A stretch of 64,000 nt of DNA from Anisakis pegreffii. Lineage: Eukaryota > Nematoda > Chromadorea > Rhabditida > Anisakidae. The number at the start of each line of letters is the position of its first letter. The stretch's first letter is position 1. Position numbers and translations under genes: made by a program. Where the stretch lies: positions 46,038 to 110,037 of the forward strand of contig JAPYMA010001614.1 in assembly GCA_035041965.1 (NCBI GenBank), given 5' to 3'. Positions 35,325 through 48,100 of this stretch are shown here, one piece after another. The notes under the pieces were generated by a model. It was given only the letters and a program-made list of their open reading frames with translations, had not been told where the DNA came from and made no database searches.

Positions 35325-38300
35325 CTAGAAATTAAGTACTGTTGTTGTTAGTAATAAGATAAGTAGTAGTAGTAGTGCACTGTAGGATGACAATGGAACA
35401 CCCGAACTGGCGTCCATTAGATTTTGACTGACCAACCAAGCCTCGTACTCGTACGGCTCTTCAGCGAAATCGCTCACATCTTTGGGAATTTCATCGACCA
35501 CATGAATACGCCAACCCATATTATAGCTGGTGTAACTCTGCAATAGTTGCTTAGTGCTTAGTGTTTATGTTTATGTTTATGTTTAATTGAATTCACATTC
35601 AAATGACCACTACTGTTATTTAGATGATAGCTGCTCACCTGATAGTAGAGCGTATCAGGTGTTTGTGCGTTCGGAGTGAACCGTAATATAGCTGCTTGAT
35701 TCTCTTCTTCACACTTCAGTCGTAAGGTGCGTCGATACTCGATGAAATTATCGTATTTGTCCGCATCGTCTTCAGTGTTCTCTTGAGACCAAACACACAG
35801 ACGACCAGCTGTTTGCGTTGGGTCCGAACCAGCGAACACTTTCACTTGCTGAAGAGGTGATACTGCTGCTGCTGCTGCTGTATGCACGAATAGATAAATA
35901 AGGTAAATGAATACTACTCTACCTCACGTTCATCACTCGATAGTTTTGCATAGCCACCAAACGGTTCATTCGATATGTACAACGGATTGTAATAGTCTTG
36001 AGTGGACTTGTCCTTGCCACCCTCAACACTAAATAACAACACAATCAATTAGTCAATCGATCAATCAATCAATCAATCAATCAATCACATGTGAAGAGTA
36101 GTGCACTCACATGAACGTATAGGTGATGCCTCGTTTCAAATAGATGTCGGCCAAGTAACCGTTCACGTACCAAACAAATTTGCCGGCTCGAGCTCGTGCC
36201 ATCGACTGCAACCAAACAGAGAATTTACTACTCAAACTTTTCTTATTCACTACTCATAAACTGCCAACTCAACGTACTTGATAGCCACGTCGGCCGCCTG
36301 GTGGCCCAAGTTGAAAGGTAAAGTTGTGACGACCCTCCGTACCCAACAATGTATTCACTGGCCAACCCTCCACTTTATCCAGTTCCGTGTCATCGTACTG
36401 CAATATATTCGATGAATCAGTCAGGGAATTATTTGCAGCAGCAGCATCATTTGGATGATGAGACATATTTAGACAGCATTTGATGATCGCATTGCATAAT
36501 AATAATTGTATAAATAGGAACTCGTTTCTGTGGTGCCACATAAGGTGGAATCCGCTGTGAGACGTTCGTAATTGGAACGTGACCGAAATTCACACGAAAC
36601 TTGTAGCAATAGACGGATAGCCAATCGATATGGTTGATGTCGTATTCGTCTGGTAGATCGGTGATGATATCTTGCCCACCGCGATAACGCTCGTTCATGG
36701 CGGTGATCCTTCAATGCAAATCATTTGTTCTCTTAGATTCATAGATAGATGGATGGTCTGTAGACGAACAACAACAACAGCAGCAGCAGCAGTAGTAGCA
36801 CTTACAATTCGGGTGTATCACGTCCTCTTATTGGTACTTTAACACCCGCATCATAGGCAACGTTCGGTCCTCGCCCCACGAAGAAATAACCGTCTGCAAT
36901 TATTAGATAGATTATCGAATGATGATGACAAACGGTTGAAAATTAATGGCTGTAAATGAGGCGGTGCGGTTGAAAATTAATGAGGCGGTTGGCGGTTGAA
37001 TAATGACCAACCGGGTGCTTTGTCGCCGTCGAATGTGAAGCCGAAAATTTTAATGGTTCGTCTGTCGATTATCAAAATTGGTCCCGAACCAACATTATAA
37101 CGACTTCCACGTAGTTCATTCATTAGAAACTGTGGCTTCGGCACCACTAAGCGCTTCTGGAATCTGCACACTGCCGTAGTTATGCTAAAATATGATGATG
37201 ATCAGATGATCCACGAGTAAAGTAATATGTTTGCATTGAACGCTTGCTTCTCAATGCAATTGATGACTGATTACTTTTTAAAGCGTTATAGGCGCACTAA
37301 CCTCATATTTATGACCAAACAACGCAAAACTTCGGAAGGCACTAATTTTATGTAAGCCTGGTAGAATGAGAACCACACTGGCTGCGTTCTCATACCTGCC
37401 CAATGGGGTCACTCTGAAAAAATAATCACACAATTAAGCAATCAATCCATTTCAGAAGACCCAATCAACAAGCCAATAAGCATACCCGAACTCAAATGAC
37501 GGTATTTTCAGTCCGTCTTTAGTGGGCACATTACCTCGATCCAACCAAAAGAACGCATCTGGAATATAATTGCTTGGTTGATTTAGTGAACGAAATGAGA
37601 TGATCGATCGATTCTAAAAGGGGATCGGAACGCGAGAAGAGGGCAAAGGCCAGTTAGTAGTTGTTCATGTGAGTTTGTTTGTTTATTTACTTGCTGATAT
37701 TTGCGTCATCAATCGTCCGTCTTGCATTCATCACTAAATAGCCGTCATCCACCCACCACCTACAGATGGTCAGTTATTTATTTGGTCAGCAGGTCGGGTC
37801 AGTACATTCAGCAGTTAGTAGTTATTCACTTAATCGTCTCCTGTCTGCATCCTCCTCATATTGTTGTGTTCATGTTCTCATTCTTATTTACATACTACTA
37901 CTACAACTACAGAAGACGACGACATTTATAATTACTAATGAATGTCACTCACTTACAATATGCATACAAGGTGTTTATATAGGATATAGATAGATAGATT
38001 GGTGGCGTGAGAATGACGATTGTTCAGATATACAATGCGAACACTTAACACATACCTTATACTACCTTACACAAATAACTTTATGTCCTTATCATTCCAA
38101 TTTTATTGCTACACAGTACTATTGTCATATCATATCATCAGGCAGGATAAATAATCAACTAGATATTATGATATCTAGGTTGATATTCATAAGGGATCGG
38201 ATCGATGAAGTGCACTGGGTTATTAGAATAAATATTGTTGACTGTTATTGATATGAGAGCCTTTATAAGTACGATATTAGACGTACGTACGTACTTGATT

Positions 38301-38851
38301 CTTGATTTCGTTTATTTATTATTCATTTATTCACGAACAACAACAATGCATCATCTGTCTGTCTTATCTAATCTAGCCTGCTGCATAAATAGACGACTGA
38401 TGATAGTTTACTGCATGAATAATGTGATCCGCACTAATCCATTATATCTCAGCAGCAGCCAAATCTTCTAGAGATCATCAACAAAAGAACTGCAATCTTA
38501 CCCGGAGCTTGTGCACCATCAAAAGTAAAGTTAACGATTTGTATGGCAGTTTCATTGACCACATAAACATGTCCTTTAATCAGCCGGTTCACATCAAATG
38601 CAGATGATGCGCCAGCGACGGCTGCTACTGAATTGGACGTTTCGGATAGATCACCGATGAACACGCCATATTCAGAATCGTAGGCATTCAATAGAGTGCT
38701 GCTGCTGCTGGCAGTGCTCGTTGAATTGAACTGTTCAGAGTTGACTGCAGTGCCTTCAATAGAATAAAGTGTAAATGCTTGCTTGCTTGTTTGATTGATT
38801 GATTCATTATCACTCACCTGCAGCTAAAGCCGCCACTAGCATAAATAGCAT
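35325..38851 (-). CDS. Skeletor/Knickkopf-like protein: two DM13 domains, cupredoxin-like domain, GPI-type tail
   Basis: Exons in transcript order: 38851-38818, 38753-38502, 37558-37486, 37413-37302, 37184-37012, 36893-36806, 36708-36522, 36397-36278, 36205-36111, 36028-35923, 35848-35639, 35537-35325. A short signal peptide (MLFMLVAALAA) is followed by DM13-1 (about 35-170, NFTFDGAQAPDAFFWLDRG), DM13-2 (about 175-300, FTFDGDKAPDGYFFVGRG, IDWLSVYC) and a cupredoxin-like part (about 320-525, WYVNGYLADIYLKRG, TYTFIVEGG, GRLCVW, MGWRIHVVDE). A hydrophobic C-terminal tail (LLLLLILLLTTT) fits GPI attachment. Insect Knickkopf carries a DOMON domain between DM13-2 and the C-terminal domain; here no exon or gap can hold it. 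Insect Knk organises and protects cuticle chitin; the same role here is inference. The exon 37184-37012 needs a +1 shift to stay in frame, after which the total is 553 aa. Confidence 0.85.
36048..36088. repeat. (ATCA)n run in an intron of the Knickkopf-like gene
   Basis: A tetranucleotide tract between exons 36111-36205 and 35923-36028. Confidence 0.85.
37145..37151 (-). other. Apparent +1 frameshift, CTT-AGT-G, in Knickkopf-like exon 5
   Basis: The exon starts in the frame giving HNYGSVQIPEAL, which matches the conserved end of a DM13 domain, and continues one base later in the frame giving VVPKPQFLMNELRG, which leads into DM13-2. The switch falls at CTT AGT G, where reading TTA after CTT restores the frame. 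The first frame meets a TGA about 12 codons on. A real indel, an assembly error or recoding would each fit. Confidence 0.7.
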
Positions 38852-40672
38852 TGTTTTTGAATTGAATTGAATTACGTGCTCGTCGTTGTTTTAGCGATTA
38901 ATTACACACAGCAATAATACCAAATATTAATGACTTCTCGAGTACACACACAGCACTCGGTTTCTTTTCTCTGAATCGAACGGCAATCCAACCCGCCAAG
39001 TACCAGTTGCCAGTTACAGCTCAATACCAAATATATGCACAATAATAATAACAGGATCAGAGTTAGAATAGAAAACCGCTTATCATTGGAATTAATGAAG
39101 ATTTATCTGAAATGGGTCACTGAAAATGATAAGTGCATATGAAACAGATAAAGATAATGAAAAATGGATGGATGGATATGCACTTGCTGAACAACTAAGA
39201 CAGCAAACAACCCAACTCAAAGAAGAGCTGATCTGGTTGGTTGATCAATCGAAGTGATCACTAATGGTGAGTCAGCAGCAGGAATGAACACTGTCTGAAT
39301 TTCAGCTGAGCAGAATGGAACGAACGGGGAACGACGACTTGCGATGCGATGGTTGGATGGACAATTAATGTGACAACGAATAAATGAGCAGAGAAGGCGG
39401 TGATACGATCTCAACAACAGTCACAATACATAAGAAGGAAAAGGAAGGCAAGCGTGTGACATCTATTTATTATATCTATCTATCTATCTATCATCTATCT
39501 GTGCAGCCATCCATCCATCCATCCATCCATTTGTCCATTCGGTTATTCAGCATTCATTCAACCATGCGACATTAATTTATCAACAGACGGCAGTCTTATA
39601 TCATTTCGATAAGTGCCATCGCCCGCGGTCTAGACTCTCTAATGGTGGCTCGGCTCTTTTCAAGCACCTACCTATGGTATGCAGCTTCAATAGCAGCAGC
39701 AGCAGCAGCAGGTTAAGCAACAAACTAAGCAAACAACAAACAGCTCAACTCTTGTTTTACCGAAACAGTGTACAATCATGAATAAACGAATATGCTATGA
39801 TATGATATGATATGAAGATGATGCATCGTGGTTATAGCATAGAGACGTCGAGTGAATCGTTGATAATTGAGTGATAAATTAATGGATGAATCGAGGAACA
39901 GATGGATACATAAATGGATGATGAGTGGATTGTTGAGCAATAGGAGAAGGCAAGGCAGGCGGCGTACCAAGTGTGACATGGAGGTAGGACAATAAAAACA
40001 CGATGACGACAACTATTTGAAGAAATGTGTGTGTATGTACGTTAATGAATATGACGATGACGTTAAGGACAACAACGGCTGTATAAGTGTGGCTATTATG
40101 GCTGAATGCTGATGCTGCTGCTACTGCTGCTACTGACTACTATCTGCTACCATCTTCTACCTAAGTGAACAATTCAAGTGAAATTAAGAGGCGGAGATGA
40201 TGATGGACTGATGATGAGTGAGGAGGCGATTGCGAATGACACTGAATAATAATATCTGACTGAAAAGCACAAACGAGTTATATTTATTCGGAACGAGTGA
40301 CTGACGAGTAGTTATTATCTAAGAGAATGAATGAATGAACGCATAAAACGAAAACGATTTGTAGATTTCAACGATAGATAGATAGATAGACTAGGAGCAC
40401 CATGAGCAATCAACCATTTTGCTTTCGATTGTTTCAATTGCTGAACATTTCTAATGCAAATACATCACTTAAAGAAGTTGTCCAGCGAATTCAGCACGTG
40501 CACTTCAAGCAACCAGCTTTCACGTGAAACAATCAAACGATCAAGCATCTACAAAGCATTCTTTTGATGATCAACCAATCGAATCGTTTCCATCAAAATT
40601 TCATTTCGATATAAAATTTTGCCTAGTACCACATCATGTATATTGCAAGTCATATGTAATTGTATTTGGGAC

Positions 40673-40757
40673 ATCGATAGCAGATCAAATCGATAGCAGA
40701 TCAAATCGATAGCAGATCAAATCGATAGCAGATCAAATCGATAGCACATCAAATCAT
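40673..40757. repeat. 16-bp tandem repeat, about five copies
   Basis: The unit ATCGATAGCAGATCAA is repeated about five times almost without change (the last copy has CACATC). It lies about 75 bp left of the 453-bp dispersed repeat. Confidence 0.9.
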
Positions 40758-40830
40758 GTGTTTACTCACGTACAATTTTAGTTTGTTACATAAACATATA
40801 CATATATATCTACATACATACTGACAGTGT

Positions 40831-41283
40831 AGAATTGTATCGGAATATTCACAGTGGGTTGTCAGTCATAAATATATCTACAATATTGTTGTGAGTCTAT
40901 TGATTGATTAGATTGACGATAGTTTCGATCAAATACTTTATAGAATAGTGCAATGAACTGTTTTGATGAGTTTTGCCGCGCGATCGTTTTGTTGATCAAA
41001 TGTTTTTTGGTGATTGGGTATAAAAGAGTATCGATATGTCGAGAGTGATTCATTGATCAGTTAGTGGTTGTCGTGTGCGGTTGGTTAGTAGTTGATGTGT
41101 ATGGTGGGCGATAGGGGTTGTTCGGTAATGAGTTGTGAGTATTGGTTGTTGGGTTGGGTTGGTTGATGGGTGATCGGGTGCTGGTATGTATGGTCGGGTT
41201 GGGTGATGTGGATGGTGGATCGAGGGCGATTATTAGTTATGGATATTGAGTATTGATGGGCGCTTGTAATCGGTTGGCATTGT
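40831..41283 (+). repeat. 453-bp dispersed repeat, copy A
   Basis: Copy A matches 56155-56607 in the same orientation and with the same length. About ten substitutions were seen by eye, so identity is near 98 percent. Both copies begin AGAATTGTATC and end ATTGT. No transposase, terminal inverted repeat or clear target-site duplication was found. It could be a solo LTR or another non-autonomous element. Confidence 0.8.
41019..41062 (+). promoter_or_regulatory. Candidate core promoter inside repeat copy A
   Basis: TATAAAAG at 41019-41026 is followed about 40 bp later by ATCAGTT (41056-41062), which resembles the arthropod-type initiator TCAGT. The spacing is slightly long. Promoter activity is inference. 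Confidence 0.35.
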
Positions 41284-42135
41284 CTTAATCTTCTTTTACC
41301 TAGACATTCCTAAACAAAAGGCCTTCTTGAAGTTTAAAAGAAAGAAATTCTTGCCTTCTGTCGCGAGAAGCTAAATTCAACAATTTTATTCCATTTAACG
41401 ACCCATTTATTTCATAAATTCACAAACAAGCAGCAACACCAATAATTAATTATCAATGTAAATTTGAGACTGACTTTAACAGCTATCTATCTCAGCTGGG
41501 ATGAACGAATGATATGAATGTTTGTTTGTTATCAGCAAAATTTTCGCATCAAATGAGATTGGTTATGATGAGTGACGACACAGTAGACTGAATGACATGC
41601 ACGCTGGCATGATAATCATCCTCTAGTTTAGAGCGTTACAATGCTGAATGGCATACACTCGAAAAGGGCCTGCTGCTGCTACTTAAATTCATTTCGTTTG
41701 CCACATAATTGGCGATTCATTCACTCGTCTGGTGCAGCCGGCTTTTACTCGGAGGGTTTCGAGTGAGTTCAGTTGATCGGAGTCCTGTGGAAACCTCCTT
41801 CTTAACCTATGTGCGGAGCGGAATAAGCCTGAATTGAGGGGCTTAGGCTCAGGCTCTGAGTCTAAATCAACACCAACAACCACCATAGTGAAGTCGGGCA
41901 AAGACTACTCTAGCACCACATTGCGGCGGACATTGCAGCAACTTTTTTGTATGAAACTCAGCTAGCCCCTAGAGCTTTCACGTAGACTGACTTCACGTAT
42001 CACCAAGTGTATGTGGCTAGGCATCATCAGAAGGCCGTAATGAAAAGAAATTGAATGCGAGAAAATGAAAACAAACAAAAAAAAATAAATTTATGAATCA
42101 ATAAATTAATCAGTGCATGATGGCTTGGCTTGAAT

Positions 42136-45100
42136 CTATCGGCAGTTCACCTTCTTCAACAACAACTCTTTAAGATGCTCGCTTTGCTCACCACCAACAA
42201 ACACCTTCTCAGGATCGTCTGTTAACTCTACCATATAGGCACTGAAAATGATGAATTGATACGGACGCACGCACGGATGGTTTCGAGTGGAATCGAACCG
42301 AAATGAAATCGAAAATAACAATAACAACGGCATCAACGATCCAATAGAAGGATCAAATCAAGGATTAAATAAAATAAAAGATAGAAGATCAGCGGTATCA
42401 ACGATCAAATAAAACTCACTAATTGCTCAAATCCGAAATGCTCACAGTATAGAAATCCACATTCGCTAGACGTCTGATACGTTCGGCTGGCTCGGTGGCA
42501 TCGTCTTGTGAGAATCTAGAACAGAGAGTGTGTCAGGATGGATACGAGGATGGATGCATGCATGCATGCATGGTTGATGGTTGATAAGCGAATTTTTCAT
42601 TCTTATAATTAAATTATAATTGAATTAATTTAGTTAAAAATGCCTTCAACATTGCCTTATGATCGATCGCCTTCACTGAAACAACAATGAGATGCTGTTT
42701 GTAATGAATCTGTTTTGTTTGAAGCAGTATTGACTAATAATACTAAAAAGTAATACTAGTAAGAGTACAGGTACCAACATACCCGTCACTAAGCAGTACA
42801 ACGATGGTTGGTACAGAGTTTCGCCGTAACTGCAGCAAATCGAATGAGGCCTCTAGAGCACGGCCGATGTAAGTGGTACCTGAAATGTGGAGTTGATTAT
42901 GGAACTTAATGCGGCTGCTGCATATTTGAATTAATTTAAACTTTTCACTCAACGCTCTTCTCATCGATGACTGCCCAGCAAATATGTCACTTCTCTCAAA
43001 AATCCATCATCGAGTGCATATGTTGATAGGTAAATGTTTTAGTGTTATTTTTTAAGTATTCCGATTCTGTTTGTACTGCTTTTTGCATTGATTACGAGCG
43101 ATCAGTAAGTGATTGATTAGGAGTGGTGATCAGTAAGTGATTGATTAGGAGTGATCAGTAAGTGATCAGTATTCTCCAAATGAACCGACGAATTACCAGT
43201 GAAATGCCGGACGTTCGCGAACGCTTCCATTACAGCTTCACCGTCATGGAATGTATCAAAAGTCCATTCGGTTTTTTGATGTGATCCACCCGCAAATTGC
43301 AACAGCGCTACTCTCTGTTCGCCAACCTAATTAATTATTTAATTAATTTAGTAATAGCAATATAAAGTATAATGATAAGAATACTCAATTGAATCATGAG
43401 CACATGACAATTCTAAAAGCAGCACAAAAATTATGTATGTGCTCACTAACCTGAATTTCACTCAAAATTGATGTAAGATATTGTTTTTGTTTGTAATAAA
43501 TTGATTGCACTGATCCAGAACTATCAACTATGAAGAGAAAATCCAATGGGCATACTACACCTGAATTAATTAATTAATTAATTAAGCACGCATGCACGTA
43601 CGTGTACACAAAATAATAGACAGACTAAAATTAAAGGAGGCTGTGAATCGAGCTCGATCAAAGCTGATCAAAACAGTTGATTCGGCATGGAGAACCGACC
43701 GACCAACCGACCGGCCTTTCGATGGCATCCATCTCGAGTATGATCATAGTAAGGCTATTTTCAAGAATAGTAAGGCGCTATCGATTAGAAGAGCGAAACC
43801 GATGGTGGTTGGTGAGTTTTGGTGTGATCACTTCGAGCAGTTTGCTGTGATTTGGTATGATTTTTAAGAGTTTGCTATGATTTGGTATGATTTTTAAGAG
43901 TTTGCTAGGATTTGGTATGATTTTTAAGAGTTTGCTAGGATTTGGTATGATTTTTAAGAGTTTGCTAGGATTTGGTATGATTTTTAAGAGTTTGCTAGGA
44001 TTTGGTATGATTTTTAAGAGTTTGCTATGATTTGGTATGATTTTTAAGAGTTTGCTAGGATTTGGTATGATTTTTAAGAGTTTGCTAGGATTTGGTATGA
44101 TTTTTAAGAGTTTGCTAGGATTTGGTATGATTTTTAAGAGTTTGCTAGGATTTGGTATGATTTTTAAGAGTTTGCTAGGATTTGGTATGATTTTTAAGAG
44201 TTTGCTAGGATTTGGTATGATTTTTAAGAGTTTGCTAGGATTTGGTATGATTTTTAAGAGTTTGCTAGGATTTGGTATGATTTTTAAGAGTTTGCTAGGA
44301 TTTGGTATGATTTTTAAGAGTTTGCTAGGATTTGGTATGATTTTTAAGAGTTTGCTAGGATTTGGTATGATTTTTAAGAGTTTGCTAGGATTTGGTATGA
44401 TTTTTAAGAGTTTGCTAGGATTTGGTATGATTTTTAAGAGTTTGCTAGGATTTGGTATGATTTTTAAGAGTTTGCTAGGATTTGGTATGATTTTTAAGAG
44501 TTTGCTAGGATTTGGTATGATTTTTAAGAGTTTGCTAGGATTTGGTATGATTTTTAAGAGTTTGCTAGGATTTGGTATGATTTTTAAGAGTTTGCTAGGA
44601 TTTGGTATGATTTTTAAGAGTTTGCTAGGATTTGGTATGATTTTTAAGAGTTTGCTAGGATTTGGTATGATTTTTAAGAGTTTGCTAGGATTTGGTATGA
44701 TTTTTAAGAGTTTGCTAGGATTTGGTATGATTTTTAAGAGTTTGCTAGGATTTGGTATGATTTTTAAGAGTTTGCTAGGATTTGGTATGATTTTTAAGAG
44801 TTTGCTAGGATTTGGTATGATTTTTAAGAGTTTGCTAGGATTTGGTATGATTTTTAAGAGTTTGCTAGGATTTGGTATGATTTTTAAGAGTTTGCTAGGA
44901 TTTGGTATGATTTTTAAGAGTTTGCTAGGATTTGGTATGATTTTTAAGAGTTTGCTAGGATTTGGTATGATTTTTAAGAGTTTGCTATGATTTGGTATGA
45001 TTTTTAAGAGTTTGCTATGATTTGGTATGATTTTTAAGAGTTTGCTAGGATTTGGTATGATTTTTAACGGTTTGCTATGATTTGGTATGATTTTTGACAG

Positions 45101-48100
45101 TTTGCTGCGATTTGGTATGATTTTGAAAGGGTATTCTTGCTTGAGGAACGTGCAATGGATAAGTGAATTATAGTAAAATGAAATGCCTAAAAATACTCTA
45201 TACAAATCGCATCGCAATGACAATAATGCTCCTTTGGAATGCTGAAAATAAAGAAAAGCAATAAATTTAATCGCCAAATAAATATAAAAAACAATACATA
45301 TATACCTGCATTAGCACTGCCGTTTCGTCGATTGGTTGCATTGTTTGCTTTTCGGTGCTTTTTCGTCACTCTTCTGGGTATTGGTGGCGTTCGAGCTTGA
45401 ACGCTGCATTACAATGACAATTATAGGCAGCCGTATGAGCGAATGATCATAATTATGATCATAATAATAATGATAATAATAATAATAATAATAATGGATT
45501 GAAAGCATGAAATCACCTTGGTGTGGTTTCTTTTGACGGTACACGAGGAGTGGATGATGCTCGATGTATAGTGGCAGCTACTGCTTGATTACTGGCTTCA
45601 TTGGCTTGTTTTTGAGGTTTTGATTTTGCACTCGATTTGGATTGTTTCTGTTTTTGCTGTTTTGAGTGGTGGTGAGCAATTGAGTGTGGTGTGGAATGCG
45701 CTTGAGAAGGTGAAGCACCTTGTGAGCCTTGAATTGAGGATTCATTGATCTTTGACGATTCATCATCCGTCTGTTCAGCTGACTCAATAAATGGTGCCGT
45801 TGAGGAGGCTTCGACTTCGTCTTCTTCGGAACTTTTCTGCGTATTTTTTTCAGTTGGAATTGTGTTTGTTGTTATTTTATGAATGTTTTTAGTCTCATCT
45901 AGGTGACTTGTAAGTAAATGTTCGAGTTTGGTTTGTGTGTCGAGCTGAGATTGTTTATTGATAGCTGATGCTGCTTCGGCTGACTTTGAATTGCTTTTTT
46001 TGAGCGAATTTAACGCCGCCGTCACAGTATTTGTATGTTTCGATGCTGCTGCAGAAGGCGATTTGATCATGCTGCTCGATTTTGATTTCAGTGATAATTG
46101 TTGCTTGCTTGACGAGTGGGATTTGGCTGATTGTGCGGCGGTTTTGGAGTTTGAAGTGCTTGATTTCGATGTGGATGATGATGATGATGCTAAGGCTGAA
46201 GAAGATGGATTGTTGAGAGTGCTAGACGATGACTGCTGACGATTATCATTATCGCCATTATTATCATCGTTATCATTGGCATTACGGTGAGCAGTATTCA
46301 TATTGGTTGTGATTCGTTGTGATGATTTCTTTTGCTGTTGCTGCTGCTGCTGCTGCTGCAGCTCATTTTCATCTGTTTTATTCAGCAACTTCTCAGCGTT
46401 TTCATTCGCATTCACTAGCTGATCTTCTGCTGCTTCATCTTCAGAGTCGATCGACTCTCTGCTGCTACTGCTGCTGTTAGTACGAGTGTTGCTGCTAGAT
46501 TGTGATGATGAAAGTGCAGATTTAGATTTAGATGCGGATTGAATTGCTCGATTGGATGATTTGCTGTGATCTTGACTCGGAAGATCTTCCGAAGACTCGG
46601 AAGATAATGGTGTGGCTGTGCTGGTTACTTCATGAGATTCCTTGGAGTCGCCGCCGCTGCTTTCATCGTCTCGTTGTGCTGCTGACTTGGAATTTTTTTG
46701 TTGTTGCTGAGTTGATGCTAGCGAGAAGCTTGAGAATGCATTCATCTCTTCAACGGTTGAATTAAGCTGACTTGCATTCGATGATGACTCCATCTTGAGC
46801 GCTTTTTTTGAACTGACAGCATTTTTAGTTTTGTTATGTAAGGTACTCTTAACACTTGAGTCTTCTTCACTATTATGCTGTTGTGTTGTTGTGAGTTGAT
46901 TTCGCTTGAATTCCTCTTTCACATCTGAAGGTGGTTTCTTGAAGGATGCTGAGGCTAATAAGTTGACTTGCTCATGCTCAGGCAAATGCTCTCCACTAAT
47001 CTCATCATATCTATGTTCGCCAGTTGAACTGATTAGAATTTGATTATCGCTGCTGATCTTGGATGATAAATTTGATTCATTAGCAGCATCAATGTCACCT
47101 TGTTGGTCGTCTTCTGTTGTTGCGGTTGAAGCTGCAGCTGCAGCTGCAGCTGATGCTGGTGTGATCGTGATCGCCGCCGTGTGATCGTTGTTCTGCTGTT
47201 GTTGTAAATCGGCTGCTTCTAATTCGCTTTGTAGATGGTCTGCTGTTTGATGTGCGAACGAAGTTGGCTGATTACTACTAGTATTCAAGTGATTTTGATC
47301 ATTTTGCTTGATCGACTTGACAAGCTGCTGATCGACGTCTTCCCCGTTTAGCTCAGTGCTACTGCTCTCGTCGTCCAGCTCCTTCCAGGCATCATTAGAG
47401 GACTTCTTCTGTGCAACATTGCTATTACTGGATGAATACGAAGGATGTGCATTTGAATTTGAATTGCCAATCGAAGCAGTATCTGAAATGGAGTGCTGCT
47501 GCTGCTGCTTTGATTGTGCTGCTGCTTCATTATTTAATGCGCTCTCGTCCGAGAGTGTCGTCGTAGAGGTTGCTGGCTCGGATTCTAGTTGTTGTGTCGA
47601 TGCTGCTGCTTTTGTAGTAGGCATTGATAACGATTCTGATCCATGATCAGCTTCCAAATCAACTGATTGTGATGATGATGATGGGCTATCATTATTAGTG
47701 GTTGGTATTGTTGATTGGTGAATTGTCGTCGTTTCTTTTACTGCTTCTTCTTCGTCTTCTTCATCAGAAGCAACAGCAGCAGCAGCAACGGTAGTAAAAT
47801 CACTCTTTTCGTTGCTTTTGTCTTCTTCATTTTCAGAGCTATTCTTATTGCTATCATCGTTATTATTATTGTTGTTGTTGTTGTAGTTATCACTGCTATC
47901 ATTGTTATTGTTTCGATGATCAGCATTCTTAGTGTTATGTTGATTGTGAAGGTTTTCGTGGCGATAGGTTGTTGAGATGGTGGACTCGATTCCATCTTCA
48001 GCTGATGATTCGTTATTGATCATGGCAGTTTGTTGTTGGTGTTGTTGTTGTCGTGAGATGGTCTTGATCTGCGTTAGGTATTTCGATTGCGCGTTCAGTG

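Larger units (their letters stand above)
38852..42135. other. Intergenic region with dispersed repeats
   Basis: No coding exon was recognised. It holds GGAT/CCAT runs (39500-39540), a 16-bp tandem array (40673-40757), one copy of a 453-bp dispersed repeat (40831-41283) and a comparatively GC-rich stretch (41690-41960). That stretch has a 70-codon - strand open frame (41901-41689) without a known motif; it may be a repeat remnant. The 5' control region of the Knickkopf-like gene should lie just right of 38851. Confidence 0.55.

Noticed and set aside
41689..41901. 70-codon - strand frame in a comparatively GC-rich stretch, as a gene
   Set aside because: No known motif, no signal peptide, no splice partners; kept only as part of the intergenic description.
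42278..42303. T-arm-like TGGAATCGAACC suggesting a - strand tRNA gene
   Set aside because: Flanking bases do not form a T stem and no anticodon or acceptor arms fit; it lies in the intron between the last two VWA exons.
44037..44990. 317-codon + strand frame with MIFKSLLGFG repeats
   Set aside because: Same array on the other strand; no non-repeat sequence at either end and no homology.
43778..45277. 499-codon - strand frame with KIIPNPSKLL repeats, as a repeat protein or VWA exon
   Set aside because: It is the 30-bp array read in its stop-free frame. Splice phases of the flanking VWA exons (phase 1 out at 45306, phase 1 in at 43560) join directly, and the possible acceptor near 45241 gives a stop in the required phase.
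45958..47975. Several + strand frames with poly-Asp, poly-Ser or poly-Cys content
   Set aside because: They are antisense shadows of the 2.7-kb low-complexity exon of the VWA gene.
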